Source: an uncultured Kordiimonas sp. | GTDB taxonomy: Bacteria; Pseudomonadota; Alphaproteobacteria; Sphingomonadales; Kordiimonadaceae | Assembly: GCA_947503575.1 (NCBI GenBank) | Contig: CANNDZ010000001.1 | Span: forward strand, 1-64,000 | Direction: 5' to 3' | Length of the DNA stretch: 64,000 nucleotides | Shown: positions 44,774 to 58,657 of the stretch, in pieces | How the letters are laid out: each line of letters begins with the position of its first letter | Position numbering within the stretch: position 1 is the stretch's first letter | Notes under the pieces: model-generated | What the model saw: the letters and a program-made list of their open reading frames with translations, nothing else | The model's database searches: none | What the model was told of the DNA's origin: nothing | Position numbers and translations under genes: made by a program

Positions 44774-46303
44774 TTAGTAAGTCAGGATTTTCAGCAACAG
44801 TGCACCGACAATAAGGCCAAAGGCAAAAGGCCATAACCGACCCGTCTGGGCGGGTGGCGGCGCTTCAAATGTGGGCTCTGGCCCACCCTGGTCCTCTTCC
44901 GCAAGCCACCGTTCAATGCGAGATGGCAACCGTTCTATCAGACGCGGCAATTGGTTGATTGCATCCGCAAGCTGCACCTCGGGCGACAGGTTAGCGCGCA
45001 CCCATTCTTCAATAACGGGTTCTGAAATTTGCCACATGTTTGACTTTGGGTACAGATGCAGCGCCATGCCCTCCGCCATAACCATCGTGCGCTGCAACAG
45101 CAAAAGCTGCGGCTGGGTTTGCATGTTAAACCGCTCCGTGGTGGCAAAAAGCTGGGTCAGCAACTTTCCGGCAGAGATTTCTTCGACGGGCAAGTCCATA
45201 ATGGGGTCAGCAATTGCACGCATGGCCTGCGCAAATTCTTCATGGCTTTCACGGCGCGGCACATAGCCTGCATCAAAGTGAATATCCGCCACCCGGTCAT
45301 AATCCCGCCGGATGAAACCGAACAAGATTTCAGCCAAAAACCGCCGCTCCAGTTTGGTCAAGCGGCCCATAATACCAAAATCAATGGCACAAATGGTGCC
45401 GTTTGCCTCCACAATCAAATTGCCCTGGTGAAGATCGGCATGGAAAAATCCATCCTTCAATGCCTGCTTGAGAAACACCTGCACCACGCGCGATCCCAGC
45501 GCCTCCAGGTCATGGCCCGCTGCCTTCAATGCCTCCCGGTCTGCAACACGAATGCCATCCACCCATTCCAGCGTCATGACCCGCTTTGCGGTCATTTCCC
45601 ATTCAATGCTGGGGAGCCGGTACCCGGGTTCGCCCTGCATGTTATCCGCAAGCTCTGCGGCAGCAGCGGCTTCAAGGCGCAAATCCATTTCTGCGAGTAC
45701 GGTTTCGCGGACCTTGTCCACAACTTGTAAAAGCCGCAGGCGGCGGCCTTCTACACTGTGTCGCTCGCCCAGAACTGACAGCCATTCAAACAGCTTCAGG
45801 TCCCGTGTGAACCGTTCCTCAATATCGGGCCGCAGCACCTTGACCGCCACAGCGCGACCGTCCTTGAGCATTGCCTTGTGCACCTGTGCAATTGAAGCTG
45901 CAGCGACCGGCGTTTCATCAAAGTCTGCGAACAAGCCCTCAAGCGGCTGGCCAAGCTGTTCTTCAATTGTTGCCTTGGCTTTAGCAAACGCAAACGGCGG
46001 CAAGCGATCCTGCAAGGTAGCCAGCCCCTCGGCAATCGGGCGGCCCACCAGATCAGGTCGTGTCGCCAGTGTTTGCCCAAGTTTGATGTACGCCGGCCCC
46101 ATGGCCGCAAGCGCCATGGCCAGGCGCTCGCCGTCCGCATCCGGCAATCCGCGCCGCCGCGGGATATAGAGGGTCAAAAGCCGCAGCAATTTTGGTGCCC
46201 AGGTGGGCACAAGGTCAATGCGGGTCAGCGCCCGAATGGCACCAAACCGACGCAGGCCAACGGCCATCATGAAAAGTTGAAACAGGTGACGCAGTGCTGG
46301 CAT
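44774..46303 (-). CDS. ubiB: UbiB, ABC1-family ubiquinone biosynthesis kinase-like protein
   Basis: 509 aa. The family-specific KxGQ motif (KLGQ, residues 74-77) and the protein-kinase-like ATP site (VAAASIAQVHKAML) are present. A catalytic-loop stretch FFHADLHQGNL and the metal-binding DFGIMGR follow. The C-terminus ends in a membrane span (PFAFGLIVGALLL). UbiB supports ubiquinone synthesis, probably by ATP-driven handling of hydrophobic intermediates. It starts 11 bases after ubiE. Confidence 0.97.
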   Translation of the reverse strand: MPALRHLFQLFMMAVGLRRFGAIRALTRIDLVPTWAPKLLRLLTLYIPRRRGLPDADGERLAMALAAMGPAYIKLGQTLATRPDLVGRPIAEGLATLQDRLPPFAFAKAKATIEEQLGQPLEGLFADFDETPVAAASIAQVHKAMLKDGRAVAVKVLRPDIEERFTRDLKLFEWLSVLGERHSVEGRRLRLLQVVDKVRETVLAEMDLRLEAAAAAELADNMQGEPGYRLPSIEWEMTAKRVMTLEWVDGIRVADREALKAAGHDLEALGSRVVQVFLKQALKDGFFHADLHQGNLIVEANGTICAIDFGIMGRLTKLERRFLAEILFGFIRRDYDRVADIHFDAGYVPRRESHEEFAQAMRAIADPIMDLPVEEISAGKLLTQLFATTERFNMQTQPQLLLLQRTMVMAEGMALHLYPKSNMWQISEPVIEEWVRANLSPEVQLADAINQLPRLIERLPSRIERWLAEEDQGGPEPTFEAPPPAQTGRLWPFAFGLIVGALLLKILTY

Positions 46304-46314
46304 GAAAGAACGCC

Positions 46315-47103
46315 CTATATCCGGGTGCCGCTGTGGATGGCAACAACACCCGCCGACATGCTGCGCCAGCTTGTGCGGCTAAAGCCTGCAGTCTTAATCA
46401 TCGCTTCAAATTTTTCTGGCGTCGGGAACCGGCGAATGCTTTCAACCAAATATTGATAACTGTCTCTGTCCTGCGCCACCATTTGCCCCATCGCGGGGAT
46501 AAATTTGAAGCTGTAAGCGTCGTAAGCGTCCTGCAACACGGGCACAACCGCCGGGCTGAATTCAAGGCAGTAGAACCGCCCACCCGGCTTGAGCACGCGG
46601 TACGCATCCGCCAGCGCTTCTTCAATCCGCGTTACGTTGCGAATACCAAACGCGATGGTGTAAGCATCCATCGAGCGGTCAGGGAACGGCAATTTCATCG
46701 CATCGCCGCACACAAATTCGCAGCGATCGTCAAGGCCTTTGGTTTTGGCGCGCCCTTCACCAACGCGCAGCATCTCGGCGTTAATGTCACACACCGTAAC
46801 ATGTGTGCGCGGGGCCGCTTCCAGAAAACGGAACGCGATATCGCCTGTACCACCGGCAACATCCAACAGCCGCATGCCAGGGCGCGGATTGACGCTGTTA
46901 ATAAGAGAGTTTTTCCACAGGCGGTGTACGCCCGCGCTCATGACGTCATTCATGATGTCATATTGGTCGGCAACCGAGTTGAAAACGCCTTTAACAAGGC
47001 TGGCTTTGTCTTCTTCCTTTACGGTCTTAAAGCCAAAGTGCGTTGTGCCATCTTCGGCAATTTCGCCGTGCTCATTTTCTGCTGTATTATCGCGTGCGGA
47101 CAT
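46315..47103 (-). CDS. ubiE: UbiE, ubiquinone/menaquinone C-methyltransferase
   Basis: 262 aa. The SAM-binding motif LDVAGGTGDIAFR and the later VCDINAEML, FGIRNVT and YRVLKPGGRFYCLEF are those of UbiE. It methylates the benzoquinol ring in ubiquinone synthesis. It is the first gene of the leftward ubiE-ubiB run and divergent from mutM, the usual alphaproteobacterial arrangement. The N-terminal 25 residues are an extra acidic extension. Confidence 0.97.
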   Translation of the reverse strand: MSARDNTAENEHGEIAEDGTTHFGFKTVKEEDKASLVKGVFNSVADQYDIMNDVMSAGVHRLWKNSLINSVNPRPGMRLLDVAGGTGDIAFRFLEAAPRTHVTVCDINAEMLRVGEGRAKTKGLDDRCEFVCGDAMKLPFPDRSMDAYTIAFGIRNVTRIEEALADAYRVLKPGGRFYCLEFSPAVVPVLQDAYDAYSFKFIPAMGQMVAQDRDSYQYLVESIRRFPTPEKFEAMIKTAGFSRTSWRSMSAGVVAIHSGTRI

Positions 47104-47246
47104 TTCCGTCTTGTCTCTCGCCTATGACCAGCTTAACGATGGTCCCCTGATCGTTCCCGGATAGTTCCCCGTGGTTGGCCGGACCATAGCGAACACAAGC
47201 GGCGTGCGCCAGACATCATTGAAACAACAGAGGAAAGCGCGACAAA

Positions 47247-48083
47247 ATGCCCGAACTTCCAGAGGTAGAGACGGTTATGCGCGGGCTCGCACCGGTGCTT
47301 GAAGGCGTGCGACTCGAAAAAGTGCAGGCGTTTGTACCGAAACTGCGGGTCGACTTGCCAATCGATTTTGAAGAACGCCTGACCGGCAACCGCGTTGTGC
47401 AATTATCCCGTCGCTCAAAATACATCCTTGTTGAATGCGAGGACGGGTTAACCGCCATCCTGCATTTGGGCATGTCTGGCCGCGTGAGTATATACGGCGC
47501 GAATACGCACCATCCGGCGCGCGCCAAGCATGACCATGTCACCATACTTACAGAACGCGGCGACCTTGTGGTGTTTAATGACCCGCGCCGATTTGGCCTG
47601 ATTGTGTTTTCAACCGCGGACACGATCCAGACCCATGCCTTGATTAAGGACATCGGGCCGGAACCTCTGGGGAATGCGTTTGATGTTGATACCTTTTGGG
47701 CGCGCATCAAAACCCGCAAATCCCCAATTAAAACGGTGCTGCTCAACCAAAAAGTGGTCGCAGGGCTTGGTAATATCTATGTTTGCGAAGCGCTGTGGCG
47801 TGCGGGTATTCACCCTACCCGCCGCGCTGACCGGGTGCGCCGCAAAGACGCCGAAAAACTGGTGCCTATTATTCGGGATGTTTTAACAGAAGCCATTGCC
47901 GCAGGGGGCTCCACGCTCAAGGACTATGCTCAGGTCTCGGGCGAGCTTGGCTATTTCCAGCACCGTTTCAAAGCTTATGGCCGCGAAGGCGAGCCTTGTC
48001 TTACGCAGGGGTGCGGGTCTACGATAGAGCGTATCGTGCAATCGAACCGGTCGACATTTTTTTGCCCGACTTGTCAGACATAA
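47247..48083 (+). CDS. mutM: Formamidopyrimidine-DNA glycosylase
   Basis: 278 aa. The N-terminus MPELPEVETV carries the catalytic Pro and Glu. The lesion-binding part includes LGMSGR, the helix-two-turn-helix follows, and the C-terminal zinc finger has four cysteines in CLTQGCGS and FFCPTCQT. It removes 8-oxoguanine and ring-opened purines. AGAGGAAAG precedes the ATG. It is divergent from ubiE. Confidence 0.98.
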   Translation: MPELPEVETVMRGLAPVLEGVRLEKVQAFVPKLRVDLPIDFEERLTGNRVVQLSRRSKYILVECEDGLTAILHLGMSGRVSIYGANTHHPARAKHDHVTILTERGDLVVFNDPRRFGLIVFSTADTIQTHALIKDIGPEPLGNAFDVDTFWARIKTRKSPIKTVLLNQKVVAGLGNIYVCEALWRAGIHPTRRADRVRRKDAEKLVPIIRDVLTEAIAAGGSTLKDYAQVSGELGYFQHRFKAYGREGEPCLTQGCGSTIERIVQSNRSTFFCPTCQT

Positions 48084-48090
48084 GGCTTGT

Positions 48091-48498
48091 ATGTTCATGA
48101 ACCCCTTTACCGTAGCTCTTAGCTGGAAACGGCTGATTCGGCATCTGGCTTTAGCAATGGCCACCTTAGGCGTCACCCCTCTGGTGGTCGCACAAGACCG
48201 TTTTATCGACGGTTTCCCGGACGTGCCCTACATGGACACCATATCTCACATCGAGGGCAGCCCCATGGTGTTTGATACCGCCGGCGGCACAGTTGCAGAG
48301 GCCACGATTGTGTTTTCTGTGGGGGCCGACAAGGTCATGCGGGACTATCAGATAGCCTTGGACGGCCTTAGCTGGGAATGCACTTCAACGGCGACCGTCC
48401 TGGAGTGCGAACGAGATGCCAACATCGTTACATTCACGGCACTGGAGGCACGGCCAGAAAGCGCACGCTTCATTTTGCGACTCGAGCCCAAACAGTGA
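48091..48498 (+). CDS. Secreted hypothetical protein
   Basis: 135 aa starting 7 bases after mutM; ATG 48097 is an alternative. A signal peptide ends near VVAQ/D at residue 35. The mature part of about 100 residues is beta-rich and has two cysteines (in WECTSTATVLECERD) that could form a disulfide. I do not know its function. Its tight position suggests cotranscription with mutM. I see no lipobox. Confidence 0.75.
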   Translation: MFMNPFTVALSWKRLIRHLALAMATLGVTPLVVAQDRFIDGFPDVPYMDTISHIEGSPMVFDTAGGTVAEATIVFSVGADKVMRDYQIALDGLSWECTSTATVLECERDANIVTFTALEARPESARFILRLEPKQ

Positions 48499-48600
48499 CC
48501 ATATAGTGAGGCACTAAGCCCCCCTGTTATTATTTCCTTTTCAAATGCGTGTCGCGCTATTAGGAATCAGGGTCTTCTTGGGCAACAACAGGGCAAGCGC

Positions 48601-49377
48601 ATGAGCTTTGAAACCATCCTCCTTGATCATCAGGAAGGTGTTGGGCTGATAACTTTAAATCGGCCAGAAGCACTAAACGCACTCAATAGCAAACTTTTGG
48701 AAGAGCTGGGCGAAGCCCTGCTTTCGCTGGAAGCCAATAAAGATATTGGCGCCATTGTCGTCACAGGTAGCGAAAAAGCCTTTGCCGCCGGGGCTGACAT
48801 TAAAGAAATGTCCGGTAAGGACTTTGCCGATGTTTTGGCGGACGACCTGTTTGGCCGAATCAACCAGGTGTTTGCAGCGGTGCGCAAGCCCGTTATCGCA
48901 GCTGTGGCCGGATACGCCCTTGGGGGTGGCTGCGAAATTGCCATGGCCTGTGATTTTATCATCGCCGCAGAAAATGCCAAATTCGGACAGCCTGAAATAA
49001 AACTTGGCGTTATTCCGGGTATTGGCGGGTCGCAGCGCCTCACGCGTCTGGTCGGCAAGTCCAAGTCTATGGATATGATGCTAACGGGTCGAATGATGGA
49101 CGCTGCCGAGGCTGAACGCTCAGGCCTCGTGAGCCGCATTGCCCCCACAGAAGATTTGCTGGAATCGGTAATGGAAGTGGCAACCACCATTGCGGAGCTG
49201 TCTGCGCCGTCGGTTGCGTTGGCAAAAGAGGCAACCAACGCAGCCCTGGAAACAACTCTGCACCAAGGTCTGCTTCTGGAGCGGCGTTTGTTCCACTCGT
49301 TATTTGCAACCGAAGACCAAAAAGAAGGCATGAATGCCTTCATTGAAAAACGACAACCACAATTCAAGAATTGCTAA
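48601..49377 (+). CDS. Enoyl-CoA hydratase
   Basis: 258 aa, the usual crotonase length. The oxyanion-hole stretch [11 protein letters not shown] and the two catalytic glutamates (in [10 protein letters not shown] and [10 protein letters not shown]) are both present, so it should be a true hydratase. It hydrates 2-enoyl-CoA esters in fatty-acid breakdown. It sits alone between mutM and rpsT, a place it also has in other alphaproteobacteria. Confidence 0.95.
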   Translation: MSFETILLDHQEGVGLITLNRPEALNALNSKLLEELGEALLSLEANKDIGAIVVTGSEKAFAAGADIKEMSGKDFADVLADDLFGRINQVFAAVRKPVIAAVAGYALGGGCEIAMACDFIIAAENAKFGQPEIKLGVIPGIGGSQRLTRLVGKSKSMDMMLTGRMMDAAEAERSGLVSRIAPTEDLLESVMEVATTIAELSAPSVALAKEATNAALETTLHQGLLLERRLFHSLFATEDQKEGMNAFIEKRQPQFKNC

Positions 49378-49438
49378 TGTCTCGACCGGGCCAAGGAAAA
49401 GGTCGCAGAAAAGGCTATAGAAAAGGCGTGCTTGACTA

Positions 49439-49467
49439 TTGACGCGACGGATTTGTGCGTATATAGA
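49439..49467 (+). promoter_or_regulatory. Sigma-70-type promoter of rpsT
   Basis: TTGACG (49439-49444), a 17-base spacer and TATAGA (49462-49467) lie about 120 bases before the rpsT start. It is the clearest promoter of its kind in the window. Confidence 0.65.
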
Positions 49468-49585
49468 CCCGTCCTCGAATTGATTTTCGGCTTCGGCACA
49501 TGCCTGAGGCCGGTTTTACAGTGAAATGGCACCACGGCGAACGCTTGTTTCAAGCTGCTGGACGGAGCCAAAAGAAGGTAGAAAA

Positions 49586-49849
49586 ATGGCAAACTCAACA
49601 CAGGCCAAAAAGCGCATTCGCCGTAATGACCGTCGCGCACTGGTTAACAAAGCACGCGTTAGCCGTATCCGCACATTCATTCGTAAGGTTGAAGAAGCGA
49701 TCAACAATGGTGACAAAACTGTCGCTGCGGATGCTCTGAAAACGGCACAGCCTGAGATCATGCGCGGTGTTACCCGCGGCGTAATGCACAAGAAAACTGC
49801 ATCACGCAAAGTATCTCGTTTGGCTAAACGCGTTAAAGCGATCGCATAA
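49586..49849 (+). CDS. rpsT: 30S ribosomal protein S20
   Basis: 87 aa from the ATG at 49586, with AAGGTAG upstream. The sequence begins [19 protein letters not shown] and is basic and helical throughout, typical of S20. It binds 16S rRNA in the small subunit. It lies upstream of dnaA as in many alphaproteobacteria, with its own promoter and terminator. Confidence 0.98.
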   Translation: MANSTQAKKRIRRNDRRALVNKARVSRIRTFIRKVEEAINNGDKTVAADALKTAQPEIMRGVTRGVMHKKTASRKVSRLAKRVKAIA

Positions 49850-49892
49850 AATATTCCGATTCGCTGGTTTGACAGCGTATCAATCCAGATGA

Positions 49893-49925
49893 AAAGGCTG
49901 CTTCACTCAGAAGCGGCCTTTTTTG
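49893..49925 (+). terminator. Rho-independent terminator of rpsT
   Basis: AAGGCTGCTTC and GAAGCGGCCTT form a stem (one mismatch) around ACTCA, followed by a T run. Confidence 0.88.
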
Positions 49926-49952
49926 TGTTTACCAATTATGGGAACAAAAAGA

Positions 49953-50025
49953 GCACATATCTTGTGCCTTGATAGGTCACAACCACATATTGTGTCCCAT
50001 GATGATTCACGCCATAGGGTGAATC
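49953..50025. repeat. Cluster of three inverted repeats upstream of dnaA
   Basis: GCACA-TATCT-TGTGC (49953-49967), CACAA-CCACATA-TTGTG (49978-49994) and GATTCAC-GCCATAGG-GTGAATC (50004-50025, with an 8-base centre) occur in 73 bp. The first two share the CACA/TGTG arms. They could be binding sites controlling dnaA. Confidence 0.5.
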
Positions 50026-50351
50026 TTGATCTTTCTGTCAAGCGATAGATTCAGTTGCTGGCACCCCCCTGCCTATGTAGTGTAGCGCTCTGACCTCGGT
50101 GGGTCTGGTGGGCATCCAACCTCCCTTTTTTGGGAACTGTCCGCAGGTATTTTGTGCACATGCGTGCGGGGGGTACCGCCACCGGCTTTGACCATAGCAA
50201 AAACTGAATTAGCGCCCTATCGCGCTGACAGAAGGCTTTTGTTTGTGTCACAAGAAAATGAACAAAAGACCACTTGCTTCCCATTCAGGGCTGGGGTGCA
50301 GAAGGTCCAATCGGAATGGCGCAAAAAGCGCAAGCAGGAGACTAAATTCCG

Positions 50352-51791
50352 ATGTCAGAAGGGGAGACGGACAAAATGGGGGCGACCGGGGGGATTGCAG
50401 CCGGCGTTGAGACCGAAACAGACGGCTCTTGGGCGCGCGTATGCAGCAAATTCAAACAGGAATTCGGCCAACAGGCCTACACAACATGGCTGGGCCAGTT
50501 AGGCTATAATGGCTTGGACGGTGGAACCGTTGAACTAACGGCGCCAACCAAATTCGTGCGCGACTGGATTCAGCGTAACTACGGGCCGCGGCTGATGGAT
50601 TTCTTCCACGCCGAAGACAAGCGTGTGAAAAGCCTGAGTATCCGGCTTGCCGCCAAAGGTGCGGTGCCAGCGACACCGGCGCAGCCTGTGGCGCGGACCA
50701 ACGGCACACAGGCAACAGGCTATCAGGCCAATGGCGCTTCAAAGGCCACGCAAAGCTATGATGACGAGCAAGCGGCACTGGACCCGAAATATACCTTCGA
50801 CAGTTTCGTTGTGGGCAAGTCAAATGAACTTGCCTACGCAGCCGCCAAGCGTATCGCGGAAAGCGACGAAGTATCCTTCAATCCGCTTTTTCTGCACGGA
50901 GGGGTTGGCCTGGGTAAAACGCACCTGATGCATGCTATCGCCTGGGAAGTGAAGCGCCGCGCGCCAAACAAAAATGTTGCCTATGTCTCAGCTGAAAAAT
51001 TCATGTTCGAGTTTATTTCAGCGATCCGTTACAAAGACACACATGCGTTTAAGCAAAAATTCAGGGCCGCTGACCTGCTGATGGTGGATGACGTACAGTT
51101 TATCGCCAACAAAAACAGCACCCAGGAAGAGTTTTTTCATACATTCAATGCCCTTATCGACAACCGCTGCCAATTGGTGATTACGGCAGATCGGTCCCCA
51201 ACAGACCTTGAAGGCATCGAAGATCGTATTGTCTCCCGCCTTGGCTGGGGTTTGGTGGCCGACATTCACCCAACGGACTATGAACTGCGGCTTGGCATTT
51301 TGCAGTCAAAAGCAGAACAGGTGCCCGGTGTTGATGTCCCGGTTGAGGTGCTGGAGTTTCTGGCCAAACGCATCATATCCAATGTGAGAGAGTTGGAAGG
51401 CGCCATGAACCGCGTGATGGCGTATGCAACCCTCGTTGGGCGCCCTATCACTATGGAAATGACCCGCGACGTCTTGCAGGACCTCATCCGCGCCAACGAC
51501 CGCAAGGTGACCATCGACGAAATCCAGCGCAGTGTTGCAGAGTACTATAACCTGCGGTTGGCTGAAATGCTCTCTCAGCGCCGGGCCCGGGTTATCGCAC
51601 GCCCCCGCCAGGTTGCCATGTATTTGTCTAAACAGCTTACCGCCCGCAGCCTGCCAGAAATCGGTAGAAAGTTTGGCGGTCGTGACCATACAACGGTTAT
51701 GCATGCCGTGAGGAAGATAGAGGATTTGGTCAAATCCGACAGTTCACTGGACGAAGATATTACCCGACTGACACGTCTTTTGGCGGGCTAA
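50352..51791 (+). CDS. dnaA: Chromosomal replication initiator DnaA
   Basis: 479 aa, ATG with AGGAGA upstream. Domain I (SWARVCSKFKQEFGQQAYTTWL), a linker of about 70 residues, the AAA+ domain III with Walker A (GGVGLGKTH, about residues 183-191) and Walker B (LLMVDDVQF), and the domain IV signature GRDHTTVMHAVRKI that binds DnaA boxes. It melts the origin and starts replication. A terminator follows at 51884-51910. Confidence 0.98.
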   Translation: MSEGETDKMGATGGIAAGVETETDGSWARVCSKFKQEFGQQAYTTWLGQLGYNGLDGGTVELTAPTKFVRDWIQRNYGPRLMDFFHAEDKRVKSLSIRLAAKGAVPATPAQPVARTNGTQATGYQANGASKATQSYDDEQAALDPKYTFDSFVVGKSNELAYAAAKRIAESDEVSFNPLFLHGGVGLGKTHLMHAIAWEVKRRAPNKNVAYVSAEKFMFEFISAIRYKDTHAFKQKFRAADLLMVDDVQFIANKNSTQEEFFHTFNALIDNRCQLVITADRSPTDLEGIEDRIVSRLGWGLVADIHPTDYELRLGILQSKAEQVPGVDVPVEVLEFLAKRIISNVRELEGAMNRVMAYATLVGRPITMEMTRDVLQDLIRANDRKVTIDEIQRSVAEYYNLRLAEMLSQRRARVIARPRQVAMYLSKQLTARSLPEIGRKFGGRDHTTVMHAVRKIEDLVKSDSSLDEDITRLTRLLAG

Positions 51792-51883
51792 AATAGGCGC
51801 CAGCACTATAACGCCGCCTCTTCATTCTACCTGCTGGGAGTGATGCCCGCCGACTCGGCAGGTTTCCAATGATTCTCACAATC

Positions 51884-51910
51884 AAAAAAAGCACGGTTTT
51901 GGTGCTTTTT
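51884..51910 (+). terminator. Rho-independent terminator of dnaA
   Basis: AAAAAGCAC and GTGCTTTTT form a perfect stem around GGTTTTG, 92 bases after the stop codon. Confidence 0.88.
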
Positions 51911-52078
51911 CGTTTGGTTTTACCCTGAAAAACGCTATTGTTGCGAAAGGCCTTAAATGGGGGTGCCAATAGGCTGTTTTTTGCCTATTCCCGCGTGTCT
52001 CGGGGGAGAAACAAACCGGGCGTTATGGTGCCACCCGCAAGGCCACCGATTAATGCAGTCAGACAAGAAGATATTTTC

Positions 52079-53194
52079 ATGAAATTCACGATTGAGCGGA
52101 ATTCCCTTCTGAAAACTTTGGGCCATGTGCAATCTGTTGTAGAGCGCCGTAACACCATACCTATCTTATCGAACGTTATGATCGAGGCCGATAGTGACGG
52201 CATTGCCATGACCGCAACCGACCTTGATATTTCGATCATCGAGCGCACCGGTGCGAGCGTTGCCCAGCCGGGCGCCACCACTGTGCCAGCACACACCCTG
52301 TTTGACATCGCCCGCAAGCTGCCGGACGGCGCAGAAGTGGAGCTGACACTGGAGGAAGGCGACAGGCTTGTTGTTAAGGCCGGGCGCTCACGGTTTACGC
52401 TGGCATGCCTCGATAAAGAAGATTTCCCAACCATGAGCGAGAGCGACCTGCCACACCGGTTTGCTATCGCCGCTGAAGAACTCAAACGCCTGATCGACAA
52501 AGCACGCTTTGCTATTTCAACGGAAGAAACCCGCTATTACCTAAATGGTATTTACCTGCACGTCGCCAATGGCGACGCCGGGTCAACTCTGCGGGCGGTC
52601 GCCACGGACGGTCACCGCCTTGCCCAAGTAGAGCAAGACGTACCTGAAGGCGCGACCGGCATGCCAGGCATCATTGTGCCGCGCAAAACAGTTGCTGAGA
52701 TCAGGAAGCTGATCGATGAATATGAAGGCGATGTGGTTGTGGCCCTGTCGGATACGAAAATGCGCTTTAGCTTCGATAATACTGTTGTGACATCGAAGCT
52801 GATTGATGGCACCTTCCCTGACTATAGCCGTGTGATCCCGCAAGGGAATGACAAGATGCTTGAAATGGACTGTCGCCTGTTTTCACAGGCCGTTGACCGT
52901 GTTTCCACGATCAGCTCGGACAAGACGCGGTCTGTGAAGCTGTCGCTGTCGGAAGATACACTGAAACTGTCAGTCAACAGCCCGGACAGCGGCACAGCGC
53001 GCGAAGAGCTGGCAGCGTCCTATGGGTCAGATGATCTGGAAATTGGTTTCAATAGCCGCTACCTGATGGACATTCTGGCCCAAATAGAAGGCGATATGGT
53101 ACAGGTTATGCTCGCGGACCCATCGGCGCCAACAGTGTTGAAAGACCTGATGGATGAAGGCGCGCTGTACGTTCTTATGCCGATGCGCGTGTAG
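52079..53194 (+). CDS. dnaN: DNA polymerase III beta sliding clamp
   Basis: 371 aa from the ATG at 52079, which has AAGAAG upstream and begins MKFTIERNSLLKTLGHVQ, the normal clamp N-terminus; longer in-frame starts to 51938 are not supported. Three repeated clamp domains and the C-terminal YVLMPMRV that lines the partner-binding pocket are present. It forms the ring that tethers polymerase to DNA. It lies between dnaA and recF. Confidence 0.98.
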   Translation: MKFTIERNSLLKTLGHVQSVVERRNTIPILSNVMIEADSDGIAMTATDLDISIIERTGASVAQPGATTVPAHTLFDIARKLPDGAEVELTLEEGDRLVVKAGRSRFTLACLDKEDFPTMSESDLPHRFAIAAEELKRLIDKARFAISTEETRYYLNGIYLHVANGDAGSTLRAVATDGHRLAQVEQDVPEGATGMPGIIVPRKTVAEIRKLIDEYEGDVVVALSDTKMRFSFDNTVVTSKLIDGTFPDYSRVIPQGNDKMLEMDCRLFSQAVDRVSTISSDKTRSVKLSLSEDTLKLSVNSPDSGTAREELAASYGSDDLEIGFNSRYLMDILAQIEGDMVQVMLADPSAPTVLKDLMDEGALYVLMPMRV

Positions 53195-53318
53195 GGCCAT
53201 TTGATCAGCCGATCACATAAACCGCAGTTGATGATGCGCCTGATCACCGAAGCAGGTGCCAAAAAGGGTTCCGGTGGGGGTGCGTCTTGGGCGCGGTCCG
53301 CACCGAAGGTGCGAGACA

Positions 53319-57045
<3,727 letters not shown>

Positions 57046-57106
57046 GCAAAATTCCAAGCTTGGCCACAGCAAGACTATGACATAGCCAAACGCAAAATCG
57101 GGCGAT

Positions 57107-57133
57107 GAGGGTGAGCACCTGGCGCTCATCCTC
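57107..57133 (+). terminator. Hairpin after gyrB, possible terminator
   Basis: GAGGGTGAGC and GCTCATCCTC form a 10-bp stem with one mismatch around ACCTGGC, 61 bases after gyrB. There is no T run, so it may only stabilise the transcript. The rest of 57046-57333 has a second hairpin built on GCCGGC copies near 57286-57308 and no gene. Confidence 0.4.
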
Positions 57134-57333
57134 GTGGGGTGACTAAAAGCAGACCAAGCATGAAAGCCTGGGACCGCATGATGCCAGTCTCAGCCTGCGT
57201 AAAAGTCTGCCGTAGTTCGGCATGCTGAATAAGCAGAGTACGGCTCTAAGCCTGCTTCAATCACACAGTGTCTCTGCTCATCATTGCCGGCTCCCTTATG
57301 ATGCCGGCATGATCAACCATTTGGGTTGCTTCC

Positions 57334-58599
57334 TTATGCCCTGACTTGCCCATCGCCATGAACAAGGTATTTGAAACTGGTCAGTTGTTCGAGGCCAACG
57401 GGCCCACGCGCATGCATTTTCCCGGTTGCGATACCAATCTCGGCACCCATGCCAAATTCGCCGCCGTCTGAAAACTGTGTCGACGTATTGTGCATCACCA
57501 CAGCGCTGTCCACGGACGCCAGGAACGTCTTTGCAACAGTTTTGTCTTCAGTGATGATCGCATCGGTGTGGCCAGAGGAATGTTGACGAATAAACTCAAC
57601 TGCTTCGTCCGAGCCCTCGACAACCTTCAAAGATAGGATGGCGTCTAGGTATTCCGTCGACCAATCGTCTTCGTTAGCAGCAACAATCGCCGGGCTTAGG
57701 TCGCATGCTTCCTGGTCCCCTCTAATCTCACACTCTGGCATCGCATCCACCAGCAGTGGAACAATCTGAGCTGCGACATCCCGATCAACAACAACACTCT
57801 CTGTAGCGCCGCAAATACCGGTTCTCCGAAGTTTGGCATTTTTCACCACCTGTATAGCTTTTGCCGGATCAGCATCTTTGTGGATATATGTGTGACAGTT
57901 GCCATCCAGGTGCAGAAGAGTTGGCACTCTGGCTTCATCTCGAACCAGTTCCACCAGGCCTCGCCCACCCCGAGGAATGACAAGGTCTATGAATTCGCTG
58001 CACTGCAACAAATGCTTAACTGCACTGCGGTCCAGCGTTTCCACCAACTGAATAGCGTCCTCTGGCAATCCGGCAGCCAGCATTCCGGCGCGCATGCACT
58101 CAACAATCGCAGCTACCGACTTTGCACCATCGGACCCACCTCGCAGTATCACCGCATTGCCAGATTTTATGCACAGAGCGCTTGCATCAGCCGCCACGTT
58201 TGGTCGCGATTCGAAAATCATGCCAATGACGCCAAGGGGCACAGCCACCTTCTCAATTTTTAAACCATTTGGACGATCAACCGAACTGAGCTGGCGGCCT
58301 ACGGGATCAGGCAAGTCGGCTATCGACTCTACGGCCGTTGCAATTGCCTCAACACGCTCCTCATTGAGCATGAGTCTATCGAGGAAAGCGTCGGGTTTGC
58401 CATTTTCTTTAGCGCGTTGGAGGTCATCGGCATTCCCTGCCATAATTTTCAGGATGTTTTGACGCAACGAGGCAGCCGCCGCACGAAGTGCGAGGTTTTT
58501 ATCTTCGGTGTTGGCCAGGGCTAGTACGCGGTTAGCACTGCGCGCCTGCGCACCAAGCCCGTGAATATAGGATTTAATCTCGTTGTTGAGGTTTGTCAT
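57334..58599 (-). CDS. proA: Glutamate-5-semialdehyde dehydrogenase (gamma-glutamyl phosphate reductase)
   Basis: 421 aa from the ATG at 58599 (GGAGG upstream); the reading frame extends to 58719 without start support. Family stretches are [23 protein letters not shown] and the catalytic Cys in [11 protein letters not shown] (about residue 263). It reduces gamma-glutamyl phosphate with NADPH, the second step of proline synthesis. It is downstream of proC on the same strand, 58 bp apart. Confidence 0.96.
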   Translation of the reverse strand: MTNLNNEIKSYIHGLGAQARSANRVLALANTEDKNLALRAAAASLRQNILKIMAGNADDLQRAKENGKPDAFLDRLMLNEERVEAIATAVESIADLPDPVGRQLSSVDRPNGLKIEKVAVPLGVIGMIFESRPNVAADASALCIKSGNAVILRGGSDGAKSVAAIVECMRAGMLAAGLPEDAIQLVETLDRSAVKHLLQCSEFIDLVIPRGGRGLVELVRDEARVPTLLHLDGNCHTYIHKDADPAKAIQVVKNAKLRRTGICGATESVVVDRDVAAQIVPLLVDAMPECEIRGDQEACDLSPAIVAANEDDWSTEYLDAILSLKVVEGSDEAVEFIRQHSSGHTDAIITEDKTVAKTFLASVDSAVVMHNTSTQFSDGGEFGMGAEIGIATGKMHARGPVGLEQLTSFKYLVHGDGQVRA

Positions 58600-58657
58600 T
58601 ATGTGAGCCTCCAAATAAGGTGGGTGATTGGGCCTTGGTTTTCCGGGGCCGCTCGCT

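Larger units (their letters stand above)
49850..50351. other. Upstream region of dnaA with inverted repeats
   Basis: This 502-bp gap holds the rpsT terminator and the dnaA promoter region. I see no gene. Three small inverted repeats follow each other at 49953-50025. I found no copies of the consensus DnaA box TTATCCACA, so I do not call an origin here. Confidence 0.5.

Noticed and set aside
48630-49367. 245-aa reading frame antisense to enoyl-CoA hydratase
   Set aside because: The plus-strand protein has full catalytic motifs; the antisense frame is Ser/Ala-rich shadow sequence.
49850-50351. Chromosomal origin upstream of dnaA
   Set aside because: No consensus DnaA boxes (TTATCCACA) or clear AT-rich unwinding region; alphaproteobacterial origins are often elsewhere.
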